Source: Solwaraspora sp. WMMD792 | GTDB taxonomy: Bacteria > Actinomycetota > Actinomycetes > Mycobacteriales > Micromonosporaceae | DNA: 64,000 nucleotides | NCBI RefSeq assembly: GCF_029626105.1 | Contig: NZ_JARUBH010000009.1 | Coordinates: forward strand, 682,001-746,000 | Direction of reading: 5' to 3' | Shown here: one piece after another, positions 26,265 through 34,975 of the stretch | How the letters are laid out: each line of letters opens with the position of its first letter | How positions within the stretch are numbered: position 1 is the stretch's first letter | Made by a program: the position numbers and the translations under genes | Notes under the pieces: generated by a model | Told to the model about the DNA's origin: nothing | Database searches by the model: none | Seen by the model: the letters and a program-made list of their open reading frames with translations, nothing else

Positions 26265-27450
26265 CGCCCTCGACATCGTCAGCTACTACTATTCGCCGAC
26301 CAAGCTGCCGCTGCTGCGCTCGGCGGTGCTGCCGGCCGCCCGGTGGGCCGCCGAGCAGGGGGTCGCCGTACACCTGGAACGGCACTGGCTGCACGGCCCG
26401 CACCTGCGGATCCGGCTGGCCCGCCGCGACCAGGCCGATCCGGCGGACCTGGCGGTGGTCGCCGCCGCGGTCGCCCACCGGCTGCGCGGGCACCTCGCCG
26501 AGTGGCCCAGCACCGAGCAGATCAGCGTCGCCGACCTGCTGGCGCAGGCCGAACAGGCCGGCCGGATCGAACTGGTGCCGCCGCCGTACCAGCCGATCCA
26601 CCCGGACAACACGGTCCGCGTCGAGCCGGTGGACGACACCGCGATGGCCACCCTGTTCGGCTCAGCTGAGGCCGTCGAGTGCCGCGCCGAGCTGCTGCGC
26701 CTCGGGGTGCCGGCGGTCAGCGCCGCCGCCGACCGGTTGGCCGCCGCCGGTGACAGCGCTGCCGCCCGGGTACGTACCTGCCTGACCGCGATGGCGCTGC
26801 ACGCCAGCCGCTACCCGCTCGGGCTCGGCAACGGTCACCAGTCGTTCCTGTCGCACCTGGAGGAGTTCCTGGTGCTCAACGACCCGGACGGCCGGGTACG
26901 GGCGGCGTTCGACGCCCAGTGGCGGCGCTCCGCAGACTCGGCGACCGCCCTGGTCGCCCGGCTGGCCGCCCCGACGGACGCGCCGGAGCCGGAGTCGGGT
27001 GCCGGTCCGGCGGCGTCGGGGCTGGACCCGGCCGAACGCGGGTGGGAACAGTGGACGGTGTCCGCCGCCGAGGTGACCGGGGCCGCGTACCAGCGTGGTG
27101 AACTGCCCCGGGTGCCGGCGTTCAGCTACCTCGACCGGGCCGAGCAGATCGGCGACCCGGACACGGTACGCCGCTGGCATCCGGACCGGACCGAGTACAG
27201 CGAGTACCACCAGTTGCTGCGGCAGATCGATTTCGACCGGGTCCCGTACGAGCGGGAGTTCGTCACCTACCGGTTCGCCACCAACGTGCTGTACCTGCTG
27301 CTCGGTCTGCTGGACGTCCGGCCGACCGAGCGCTATCTGGCCGCCTACCTGCTGAGCCGGGCGGCGGAGCGGATCACCGGGATCACCTGGCAGGAACGGA
27401 TCAACGGCTACCTGACCAGGCTGGCCGCGACCGCGCAGGAGGTGGCGTGA
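26257..27450 (+). CDS. Probable [4+2] pyridine synthase (LazC/TclM/TbtD-like)
   Basis: 397 residues, ATG overlapping the upstream stop. The N-terminal region (LDIVSYYYSPTKLPLL, then HWLHGPHLRIRLARRD) belongs to the thiopeptide-type bacteriocin / Lant_dehydr_C superfamily that includes both elimination domains and pyridine-forming macrocyclases. The other member here (32658-34442) is fused to a dehydrogenase like LazF and has the classical elimination start, so this stand-alone protein is best read as the enzyme that joins two dehydroalanines into the central pyridine and releases the leader. Assignment between the two roles is inference from architecture and gene count. Confidence 0.75.
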   Translation: MTDALDIVSYYYSPTKLPLLRSAVLPAARWAAEQGVAVHLERHWLHGPHLRIRLARRDQADPADLAVVAAAVAHRLRGHLAEWPSTEQISVADLLAQAEQAGRIELVPPPYQPIHPDNTVRVEPVDDTAMATLFGSAEAVECRAELLRLGVPAVSAAADRLAAAGDSAAARVRTCLTAMALHASRYPLGLGNGHQSFLSHLEEFLVLNDPDGRVRAAFDAQWRRSADSATALVARLAAPTDAPEPESGAGPAASGLDPAERGWEQWTVSAAEVTGAAYQRGELPRVPAFSYLDRAEQIGDPDTVRRWHPDRTEYSEYHQLLRQIDFDRVPYEREFVTYRFATNVLYLLLGLLDVRPTERYLAAYLLSRAAERITGITWQERINGYLTRLAATAQEVA

Positions 27451-29459
27451 TGAGCCCGCGACCCTCGACCGCCGAAGCCGGTCCTGTCGTGACCGTTCCT
27501 GCCGAAGCCGGTCCCGCTGCGCCGTCGGCGGCGGAGATCGTCGTGCGGCTGCGGCCGGTGGTGTTCGCCACCCCGACCGCCACCGGGGTGCACGTGCGCG
27601 GCTGGTCGTCGAGCTTCACCGTCAGCGGCGGCGCCGGGGTGTGGAAGGTGTGGCAGGTCCTCGCCCGGCACCTGGCCGGTGGGCTGACCCCGCAGCGGCT
27701 GGCGCAGCCGGCCGGGCGGCCCGAGGTGGACCGGGTCATCCGACTGCTCCTCGACCAGCTGCGGGAACACGACATGCTGGTCGAGGTGCCGGCCGGCTGG
27801 GGCGACCGGGAGGAACCGGATCTGCCGCCGGCCGACCTGGCCCGCTGGCTGGAGTCGGTGGCCGCCGACCCGGCGGCGGCTTGGCAGCGGCTGCGGTCGA
27901 CCACGGTCACCGTCGCCGGCACCGGTCCGGTGGCGACGTCGGCGGCCCGCACGCTGACCGGCGCCGGCCTGGCCGTCGACCCGGTCGGCGGCACCGCTTT
28001 GGACACCGTGGTACGGGCCGGCGAGGCGGCGGTCGCGGCCCGCTGCCTGCCGGAGATCGGGTACGTGACCCCGGTGGCCACGCCGGACCAGGCGCTGGCC
28101 CACGGCGCGGCGGTCGCGGCCCGACTGTCCCGCGCGCCCGGCTCGGCGCTTGCGGATGCGCCCGGTCCGGTCCGGGCCGAGGCGGCCGGCCCGGCGCCTG
28201 CGGATGCGTCGGTGACACCGGCGCTGGCCGCGCTGATCGGGGCCGCCGCGGCGCACCGCATCGTCTGTGCCGTCGCCGGTCTGCCCGACCCGGCCGAGGA
28301 GGCGGCCACCCTGCCCGGTGGCGAACCGGCCGCCCCCGGGCCGTACTACCCGTCGGTCCTGGTCGCCCGGCTCGACCCGGTCCGGGCCACGTACCACCCG
28401 TGGCTGCCGGCGGCCCGGGTGCCGCTGCCCGGTGCGCCGTCCGACATCGACGCGGTCGGGCTGCGGCTGGAAGCGTTGAGCGATCCGGAGCTCGGCGTAC
28501 TGCCGCCTGCGGTCCCCGGCGACCTGCCGCAACTGCCGGCGATGCTGGCCCTGGCCGGCCCGGCGCTGGGTGTCGCGGCCACCGCCGACGCCGCCCGGGT
28601 CGACGCCACCCTGCGGTACGCCGAGACCGTCCTCGGTCTCGGCGCACCGCGCGGCGACGGCGATGCGCGGGACGCCGGTGCCGAGGACGGTGCTGGGTCA
28701 GCGGCCAGCTGGACGGAGACGGCCGCGATCGGCGTCGACGCCCGGCACGCCAGCGGGGCGGCGCTGCGCCGGCTGGTGCACGCCGTGCACAGCCGGCTCG
28801 ACACCGACCCGGTGCCGGAGGCCGAGTGGGCCGGCGAACCGGCGGCGCGCCGCTGGTGGAAGGCGCTCACCCTGCGGTTCGCCGTACCGGCGCGGGTGGT
28901 GGCCCGCCGATTGCCGGCCGGCGCGGTACACGCCGAGATCGTCACCGACGCCGGGCCGCTGGCCTGGGCGGTGGAGGCCACCGCCGCCGACGCGGTGGCG
29001 ATGGCGGCGCTGGCCGCCACCGGCGTCGCCCAGGCCCGGGCCGCCGGCGTCGAGGTGCCGGCCGGGCCGGCGAGCCTGACCGGCGCGGCGCCGACCTGGC
29101 GGCCGGCCGACCAGCACCTGGCACCGTGGACGGACGACAGCTGGTACTGGCCGGCCGGGGTGATCGACAACGAGGAGCGGTTGCAGACGGCGCTGCGGGC
29201 CGCGCTCACCGCCGACGGCGCGACCCTGACCGTACGACCGGTGGTGCCGGTCACCGCCGACACCGGTCCCGCCGATGCGGGTCACGACGCCGACCTCGAC
29301 GCCGACTCGGTCGTCCACGCGCTGGCCGTCACCGGCTTCGCGTCGCAGGGCTTTCGGTGGACGGTGGCTGCCACCGGCACCGCCGTGGACGTCACCGATG
29401 CCACCGATGTCACCGGGACCACTGTGGGCACCACCGCCACCGCGAGCCGAGGAGCCTAA
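27450..29459 (+). CDS. RRE-containing Ocin-ThiF-like partner of the YcaO cyclodehydratase (LazD/TbtF-like)
   Basis: 669 residues; ATG 27450 overlaps the previous stop and follows AGGAGG. The N-terminal ~110 residues (VVRLRPVVFATPTATGVHVRGW, then WKVWQVLARHLAGG) resemble the winged-helix RiPP recognition element that binds leader peptides. The middle has a degenerate ThiF/E1 Rossmann segment (TTVTVAGTGPVATSAARTL) and ASVTPALAALIGAAAAHRIV. The rest is Ala-rich and poorly conserved. In lactazole-type clusters this protein delivers the precursor to the YcaO enzyme. Position directly before the YcaO gene supports the role. Confidence 0.85.
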   Translation: MSPRPSTAEAGPVVTVPAEAGPAAPSAAEIVVRLRPVVFATPTATGVHVRGWSSSFTVSGGAGVWKVWQVLARHLAGGLTPQRLAQPAGRPEVDRVIRLLLDQLREHDMLVEVPAGWGDREEPDLPPADLARWLESVAADPAAAWQRLRSTTVTVAGTGPVATSAARTLTGAGLAVDPVGGTALDTVVRAGEAAVAARCLPEIGYVTPVATPDQALAHGAAVAARLSRAPGSALADAPGPVRAEAAGPAPADASVTPALAALIGAAAAHRIVCAVAGLPDPAEEAATLPGGEPAAPGPYYPSVLVARLDPVRATYHPWLPAARVPLPGAPSDIDAVGLRLEALSDPELGVLPPAVPGDLPQLPAMLALAGPALGVAATADAARVDATLRYAETVLGLGAPRGDGDARDAGAEDGAGSAASWTETAAIGVDARHASGAALRRLVHAVHSRLDTDPVPEAEWAGEPAARRWWKALTLRFAVPARVVARRLPAGAVHAEIVTDAGPLAWAVEATAADAVAMAALAATGVAQARAAGVEVPAGPASLTGAAPTWRPADQHLAPWTDDSWYWPAGVIDNEERLQTALRAALTADGATLTVRPVVPVTADTGPADAGHDADLDADSVVHALAVTGFASQGFRWTVAATGTAVDVTDATDVTGTTVGTTATASRGA

Positions 29460-29461
29460 CC

Positions 29462-31447
29462 ATGTCGACCCGTACCGTTGCGACCCCGACCGACGATCTC
29501 GCGGCGGCGCTGGCCGCCGCCGGTCACCCGGCCGTCCCGGTGCTGGACGCGGTGGCGGCGCTGGACGCCGCGACGGCGCTGGACGCGGTGGCGGCGCTGG
29601 ACGCCGAGACGGTGCCAGGCGGCACCAGCGGTCGGACCGCGGTCGTCCTGCTTGACCACTGGACCCCGGCACTTGCCGCGCAGCTGAGCCGCCGGGCCTG
29701 GGAGACCGCCGCGACGGTCGTCCCGGTCCGCCTCGACGGCGGCCTGGTGCTGGTCGGCCCGGTGCTGCGGCCGAGAGCCGGCACCTGCCTGGCCTGCGCC
29801 GAGCAGGCCCGGCTGCGGGTGTTCGGGCCGGGCGTGCCGAGCCGGGACCCGCAGCTGCGGCAGGGCGGCGTCATCCCGCCGAGCCTGCTGCCGATGGTGG
29901 CCGGCGCGGTCGGCGACGCGCTGACCGACCCGGGCCGGTTGGACGCGACGGTAGTGGCGATCCGCACTGACCACGCCACCGTCAGCAGCCACCGGGTCCG
30001 GCCCCGCCGGCAGGGCTGCCGGATCTGCCGGCCGGTGCCGTTGGACACCCCACACGGTGCCGAGGTGCCGCTGACCGCCGCGCCGACCAGCGACCCGTAC
30101 TCGCTGCGCGGCGACAACCCACGGACCAGCCGGGCCGCGTTGCGCGCCGAACTGTTCGACTGGCGGCACGGGCCGGTCGCCCACATGATCCGTACCGAAC
30201 GGTCGCCGATGGCGCTGAGCACCAGCGAACTGTCCAGCGACACGGCGGTCCGCGAGGCCGGCTACGGCCGGGCGCGCAACTTCGCTGAGTCGGAGCGGAT
30301 CGCCCTGTTCGAGGCGGTCGAGCGGGCCACCGGGATGCGGCCGCACCGGCGGCGTACCGCCGTCGAAGCGGCCTTCGCCGACCTCGGCCCGGACCGGGCG
30401 GTCGACCCGGCCCGGCTCGGCCTGCACGACCCGGCGCACTACGACCACCCGGCGTTCCGGATGGTGCCGTACACACCGCAGACCCGGGTGCGCTGGGTGC
30501 ACGGCTGGTCACTGGACCGTCGCCGCCCGGTGCTGGTGCCCGAGCACGTCGCCTACTGGGGGCTGCACCGCAGCGACGGCCCCCGGTTCCTCTATGAGAG
30601 CTCGAACGGCTGCGGGCTGGGCAACAGCGCCGTCGAAGCCGCGCTGTACGGCATGTACGAGGTCGCCGAACGGGACGCGTTCCTGATGGCCTGGTATGCG
30701 CGGACCCCGCTGCGGCCGGTCGCCGTACCCGACGACGACCCGGTGCTGCCGCACCTGGTCGACCGGCTCGACACGGTCGGCTACGACCTGCTGTTCTTCG
30801 ACGCCACCAACGACCTCGGGGTGCCGACCGTGCTGGCCCTGGTGCTGCACCGCGACCCGACCAGCGGCGCCCCGCAGGCGTTCTTCGCCGCCGGCGCCCA
30901 CCCGGACCCCCGGTCGGCGCTGCGGTCGGCGGCGGCCGAGGCGGTGGTCGACGTGTTCAGTCTGCCCGAGGTGTCCCGCAACAAACCCGGCCATCTGGAC
31001 TCGGACCGGCTGCAGGCGATGTTCGACGACCCCCGGCTGGTCACCGGCCTGGAGGAGCACGTCGCGGTGAACACCCTGCCGCAGGCCCGACAGCGGTACG
31101 AGTTCCTGCTCACCGGCGACGCGCCGGCGCACTGGCGGGACGTGTGGCCGGATCGACCGGCCCCGGTGACCGACCTCGCGGTGCTGCTCGGCGAGACCGT
31201 CGAGCGGTGGGCGGCACACGGCCTGGAGACGATCGTGGTGGACCAGACCGACCCGGCGACCCGGGACCGGCTGGGACTGCACTCGGCGAAGGTGATCGTC
31301 CCCGGCACGTTGCCGATGACGTTCGGCCACGTGCACCACCGCACCCGGGGCCTGGACCGGCTGCTGCGGGTCCCGGCCCAGCTGGGCCGGCTGCCGTCCG
31401 CACTTGACTACTCCGACCTGCCCCTCTACCCGCACCCGTTCCCGTGA
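29462..31447 (+). CDS. YcaO azoline-forming cyclodehydratase with E1-like N-terminus (LazE/TbtG-like)
   Basis: 661 residues. It converts core Cys (and possibly Ser) to thiazolines using ATP. Residues ~100-200 are the remnant E1-like clamp with a likely zinc site of two CxxC pairs (CLAC and CRIC). The YcaO domain follows with NFAESERIALFEAVERATG, ESSNGCGLGNSAVEAALYGM and YEVAERDAFLMAWY, the ATP/Mg-binding Glu motifs of YcaO. It ends in a proline-rich LYPHPFP, like the PxPxP tails that place catalytic residues. The N-terminus contains an Ala-rich imperfect repeat (LDAVAALDAATALDAVAALD). Confidence 0.93.
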   Translation: MSTRTVATPTDDLAAALAAAGHPAVPVLDAVAALDAATALDAVAALDAETVPGGTSGRTAVVLLDHWTPALAAQLSRRAWETAATVVPVRLDGGLVLVGPVLRPRAGTCLACAEQARLRVFGPGVPSRDPQLRQGGVIPPSLLPMVAGAVGDALTDPGRLDATVVAIRTDHATVSSHRVRPRRQGCRICRPVPLDTPHGAEVPLTAAPTSDPYSLRGDNPRTSRAALRAELFDWRHGPVAHMIRTERSPMALSTSELSSDTAVREAGYGRARNFAESERIALFEAVERATGMRPHRRRTAVEAAFADLGPDRAVDPARLGLHDPAHYDHPAFRMVPYTPQTRVRWVHGWSLDRRRPVLVPEHVAYWGLHRSDGPRFLYESSNGCGLGNSAVEAALYGMYEVAERDAFLMAWYARTPLRPVAVPDDDPVLPHLVDRLDTVGYDLLFFDATNDLGVPTVLALVLHRDPTSGAPQAFFAAGAHPDPRSALRSAAAEAVVDVFSLPEVSRNKPGHLDSDRLQAMFDDPRLVTGLEEHVAVNTLPQARQRYEFLLTGDAPAHWRDVWPDRPAPVTDLAVLLGETVERWAAHGLETIVVDQTDPATRDRLGLHSAKVIVPGTLPMTFGHVHHRTRGLDRLLRVPAQLGRLPSALDYSDLPLYPHPFP

Positions 31448-31455
31448 GGTCGGCC

Positions 31456-32661
31456 ATGTCGTCAAGCCAGTTCGCCGCGACGCTCGCGGAGGTGTACGCG
31501 CACGGCCCCGGCAAGGACGTCCGGCCCGCGTCGGCGCCGCCGTACCGTCGCCGGCCCACCGGTCCGGCCGTGCCGTTCGCCGAGCTGGCAGCGGTCGCCG
31601 GACCGACCGGTGCCCGGCTGGTCCGGACGCTCGGTACGGCGCTGGCGCCGCGCCGGTTCGAGCCGTGGAACGGCTTCAACGAGCACCGGGCGTACCCGTC
31701 GCCCCGGGCGGCGCACCTGGTCGACGTGCTGCTGCGGCGAGACGGTGCCGACTGGCTGGTCGATCCGGTCCGCGAACTGCTGTATCCGGCGTCCGCTGAG
31801 TCGCCCGTCGCAGCGCCGGACGGGCCGGTCGAGCTGGTGCTGCGGGAGCAGCCGACGCGGATGCCGGCCGGCTACGGCCGGCTCGCCGACGCGCTGGCCG
31901 CGCTGGAGGCCGGTCACGTCGCCGGCGCGCTCGCCGAGGCCGCCGCCGGCCACGGACTGCGGTACGCCGTCACCACTGCCACCACCACCGGCGGGCCATG
32001 GCTCACCGTCACGCTTGGACCGTCGACCGCCCCCACCTGGTCACGGCACCGGCTGCGGGCGGTACGCAGCTCCGGGCTGAGCCCACGCGGGTTCGGCGCG
32101 GACCCCCGGCCGCTGCCGGCGGAGGCGTTCGAGCGGCTGGTCGCCGCCGCGTACCGACCGCCGGCCGGGTCACCGGTGACCGGGGTGCGCCTGCGGCACA
32201 CCCTCGCGGTCGGCAACGTCGCCGGCCGGGCGGCCGGCTGGTACCACCTCGACCCGGCCGCGACCGGGCGACCCGGGGCTGCTGCGCCGCAGCCGACCCG
32301 GCCGGGCGACGCGACCGGGCAGGTGCAGCGGGCGTACAGCTATCCGCGTACCGAGGTCGACGTCGCCGGCATGCCGCTGGCCTGGCTGGTCAGCGCCGAC
32401 GTGCCGGCCGCCGTCCGCACCGGCGGCCCGGCGGCGTACCGACGGCTGCTGCACGCGGCCGGTGCCGCCGCCCAGCACGTCGGCACCGCCGCCGCCGAGG
32501 TCGGGCTGTTCTGCCGGCCGGTACGCGCGGTGCGGGAGGCCGCCGCCGAGGCGGCCGCCGGTCTGCCCGCCGGGCACGACCTGATCTACCTGTTGTTGAT
32601 CGGCCGGTCACGGGTGCGTGACTTCGCCTACGACCTGAGCAACCCGGAGGTGTCGCCGTGA
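31456..32661 (+). CDS. Stand-alone nitroreductase-like protein of the thiopeptide cluster
   Basis: 401 residues; ATG 31456 has GTGAGG upstream. The C-terminal half (YSYPRTEVDVAGMPLAWLVSADV, HVGTAAAEVGLFCRPVRAV, HDLIYLLLIGRSR) fits the SagB/McbC nitroreductase fold used for FMN-dependent azoline oxidation, and the N-terminal SPRAAHLVDVLLR matches the other half of a degenerate double domain. Several positions expected to bind FMN are not obvious, so it may be a partner subunit rather than an enzyme. The azoline dehydrogenase activity expected for thiazole formation is already present as the fused domain in the next gene. Confidence 0.72.
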   Translation: MSSSQFAATLAEVYAHGPGKDVRPASAPPYRRRPTGPAVPFAELAAVAGPTGARLVRTLGTALAPRRFEPWNGFNEHRAYPSPRAAHLVDVLLRRDGADWLVDPVRELLYPASAESPVAAPDGPVELVLREQPTRMPAGYGRLADALAALEAGHVAGALAEAAAGHGLRYAVTTATTTGGPWLTVTLGPSTAPTWSRHRLRAVRSSGLSPRGFGADPRPLPAEAFERLVAAAYRPPAGSPVTGVRLRHTLAVGNVAGRAAGWYHLDPAATGRPGAAAPQPTRPGDATGQVQRAYSYPRTEVDVAGMPLAWLVSADVPAAVRTGGPAAYRRLLHAAGAAAQHVGTAAAEVGLFCRPVRAVREAAAEAAAGLPAGHDLIYLLLIGRSRVRDFAYDLSNPEVSP

Positions 32662-34442
32662 CCGCACCGACCATCACCGTCACCACCACCCGCACCTGGG
32701 TGGGTCTGCACTGTTTCGCCTACTGGTCGCCGGCCGACCTGGACACCTTCCTGGCGGTGACCGTGGCGCCGCTGCTGGCCCGGCTGCGCGCCGACGGCGC
32801 GATCGCCGACTGGTTCTACATCCGCTACTGGGAGGGCGGGCCGCATCTGCGGATCCGAGTTCGGGACCCGCTGCCGGGCATCGGTGACCGGTTACGGGCG
32901 GAGCTGGCCGAACTCGCCGGCCAGGCACCGTACGAGGTGTTCACCATGGACAGTGGAAGCTACTACCGGCGGCTGGGCGGCAGCGCCGCCCGGTCGGCAG
33001 CCGGCTGGCACGACCACGGCGACGTCCGGGAGATCCCGTACCGGCCGGAGACCGCCCGGTACGGCGGACCGCAGGCGCTGCCGGTCGCCGAGGAGGTCTT
33101 CTGCCGGTCCAGCGAGATCGCCGCCCGGATCGTCGGCGCGGTCCCGCCCGGCCCGGCCCGGTTGTCCGTCGCCGCCGAGCTGGCCACCGCGACCGCCGCC
33201 GCGTTGGGCCTGGACGAGTTGGGTGCGGCCCGGTGGCTGCGCGGCCACGCCGCCGGTTGGCGGTGGCAGAACGAGGTGGCGATGCTGCCGGCCGCGGCGG
33301 TGCAGGGGCAGGCGGCCCGGGTGCTGGCCAGCCAGGGCGCCGCGCTGCGCCGCCGGTGGGACCGGACGGTGGCCCGGGTCGGCGCGCAGGGTACCGACGC
33401 CGCCGACCTGGCGGGGGATCGGTCGCCGGCCGGGTACTGGGCGCAGGTCGTCCGGGCCGCCCGCGACGCGTTGGAGGGGCCGGCCGCCGCCGGCCCGGCC
33501 GACCAGCGGTGGCGCTGGGTGTGGGGCTCCCAGCTGCACATGCTGTTCAACCGGCTGGGCATCCTGCCGGACGAGGAGCGGTCGGTGTGCTGGCTGGTCG
33601 CCGGGACGGCGCTGGCGCCGGGCGGGCCGACGGACTTCTTCGCCGACGGGGCGGCGGCCGCCGACCGCCGCTACCACGAGGCGAGCAAGTTTCTGCCGGG
33701 GATGTTGCAGACGCAGAGGCCGCGCGAGGCCGTCTCGGAACGGAGCGGGACCCCGTTCCGGTTCGGCGGCCGGCCGGTTCCTCTGCCCGCCGGGGACCCG
33801 CCGCGTGCCGCGCTCGCTGATGTGCTGCGCCGGCGGGTCTCCGGTCGGGGGCGGCTGACCGGGCCGGTCACCGCCGAGCAGCTGGGCACCCTGGTGTGGA
33901 GCGCGCACGGGGTGACCCATCGCAGCCAGGTGCCGCTGCCCAACGGGGAACTGTACGACTACGCCCACCGCCCGTACCCGAGCGCCGGCGCGGCGTACGC
34001 GGCGCGGATGCGGCTGATCGTGCGGGACGTCGACGGCGTCGCCCCCGGCGCGTACCACGTCGACGACCTCGACCGGCAGTTGTGGCGGCTCGGGCCGGCC
34101 CCGTCGGTGCCGGAGCTGGAGGCGTCGTCGATGTGGTTCGGGGCGGACGCCCTCGACGTCGGCGGGATCGAACTGGCCGAGGTGCCGGCGCTGCTGGGGC
34201 TCTACGTGCAGCTGGGTGAACTGCGGGAACGCTACGGGATGCGGGCGCTGCGGTTCGCGGTGGCGGAGGCGGGTCACCTGGCGCAGGCGCTGTCGATGGT
34301 GGCGGCGGCGAGCGGGCTGGCGCTCGGCATGATCGGCGGCTTCTACGACGACGTCGCCCACGAACTGCTCGGCCTGGACGGCATCGACGACGTGTTGGTC
34401 TACCTGCTGCCGGTCGGCCGTCTCCCGGGAGGTGCGCGGTGA
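32658..34442 (+). CDS. Elimination domain fused to azoline dehydrogenase (LazF-like)
   Basis: 594 residues, GTG overlapping the previous stop. Residues ~1-340 are the SpaB_C/thiopeptide elimination domain (GLHCFAYWSPADLD, ADWFYIRYWEGGPHLRIRV, QLHMLFNRLGI), which removes glutamate from glutamylated Ser to give dehydroalanine. Residues ~375-590 are a SagB-type nitroreductase (LADVLRRRVSGRGRLTGPVTAEQLGTLVW shortened here: RRRVSGRGRL; then YPSAGAAYAARMRLIVRDV and GMIGGFYDD) that oxidises thiazolines to thiazoles with FMN. This fusion is diagnostic of lactazole-type clusters. It overlaps the ArsR gene downstream. Confidence 0.9.
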   Translation: MTAPTITVTTTRTWVGLHCFAYWSPADLDTFLAVTVAPLLARLRADGAIADWFYIRYWEGGPHLRIRVRDPLPGIGDRLRAELAELAGQAPYEVFTMDSGSYYRRLGGSAARSAAGWHDHGDVREIPYRPETARYGGPQALPVAEEVFCRSSEIAARIVGAVPPGPARLSVAAELATATAAALGLDELGAARWLRGHAAGWRWQNEVAMLPAAAVQGQAARVLASQGAALRRRWDRTVARVGAQGTDAADLAGDRSPAGYWAQVVRAARDALEGPAAAGPADQRWRWVWGSQLHMLFNRLGILPDEERSVCWLVAGTALAPGGPTDFFADGAAAADRRYHEASKFLPGMLQTQRPREAVSERSGTPFRFGGRPVPLPAGDPPRAALADVLRRRVSGRGRLTGPVTAEQLGTLVWSAHGVTHRSQVPLPNGELYDYAHRPYPSAGAAYAARMRLIVRDVDGVAPGAYHVDDLDRQLWRLGPAPSVPELEASSMWFGADALDVGGIELAEVPALLGLYVQLGELRERYGMRALRFAVAEAGHLAQALSMVAAASGLALGMIGGFYDDVAHELLGLDGIDDVLVYLLPVGRLPGGAR

Positions 34443-34933
34443 GCCCCCGACCCGCAGACGGTGCCCGGCGTACGGACGGTGCAGCCCCCGACCGTCAGGG
34501 AACGTCGGGGGCTGTGTCCAGTGTGCCACGGCAACCGGGTTCTGCGCGACCGCCCGGCGGTACCGGTCCGCCGACCCCGGCGGTACGGGTGCTCGACGGT
34601 GTCAACCAGCTGCGTGCCGTCGCCGATCCGATCCGGCTGCGGGTGCTCGCGGTGCTCACCGCCGAGCCGGACCGTGCGCTGTCCGCCCGCCAACTGGCCC
34701 ACCAGCTGGGCATCACGTTCAGCCTGATGCACTACCACCTGCGGGTGCTGTCCGAGGAGGGGATGATCCGGGTGGTCAACCAGCGGACCGACCAGGGCCG
34801 GGCGGAGCGGTACTTCCAGGCCGCGCAGTTGGCGCTGCGCTGGGACTTCCCACCGGCCGACCGGTCCGGTGACGACGCCGCGTCGGCGGACCGGCCGGGC
34901 GACGACGGGTCAGACGGGAAGCAGGCCCGGTGA
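34439..34933 (+). CDS. ArsR-type winged-helix regulator closing the thiopeptide operon
   Basis: 164 residues if it starts at the GTG overlapping the previous stop; the first ~55 residues are Pro/Gly-rich and unstructured, so a later start is possible. The helix-turn-helix spans LRAVADPIRLRVLAVL to MHYHLRVLSEEGMIRVVNQRT with the recognition helix ITFSLMHYHLRVL. No metal-binding Cys pair is present, so it is not a metal sensor. Similar in its HTH to the regulator at 36886. A regulator co-transcribed with the enzymes fits autoregulation of the cluster. Confidence 0.85.
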   Translation: MSPRPADGARRTDGAAPDRQGTSGAVSSVPRQPGSARPPGGTGPPTPAVRVLDGVNQLRAVADPIRLRVLAVLTAEPDRALSARQLAHQLGITFSLMHYHLRVLSEEGMIRVVNQRTDQGRAERYFQAAQLALRWDFPPADRSGDDAASADRPGDDGSDGKQAR

Positions 34934-34975
34934 GCAGCGGCGGGTCAGACGGGAAGCAGGCCGGATGAGCGGACG
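34906..34975 (+). repeat. 35-bp tandem duplication at converging gene ends
   Basis: The first 22 bases are identical in the two units (34906-34927 and 34941-34962), the rest partly so. It spans the last codons of the ArsR gene and the last codons of the opposite-strand radical SAM gene. Probably a local duplication of the maturase end. Confidence 0.75.
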
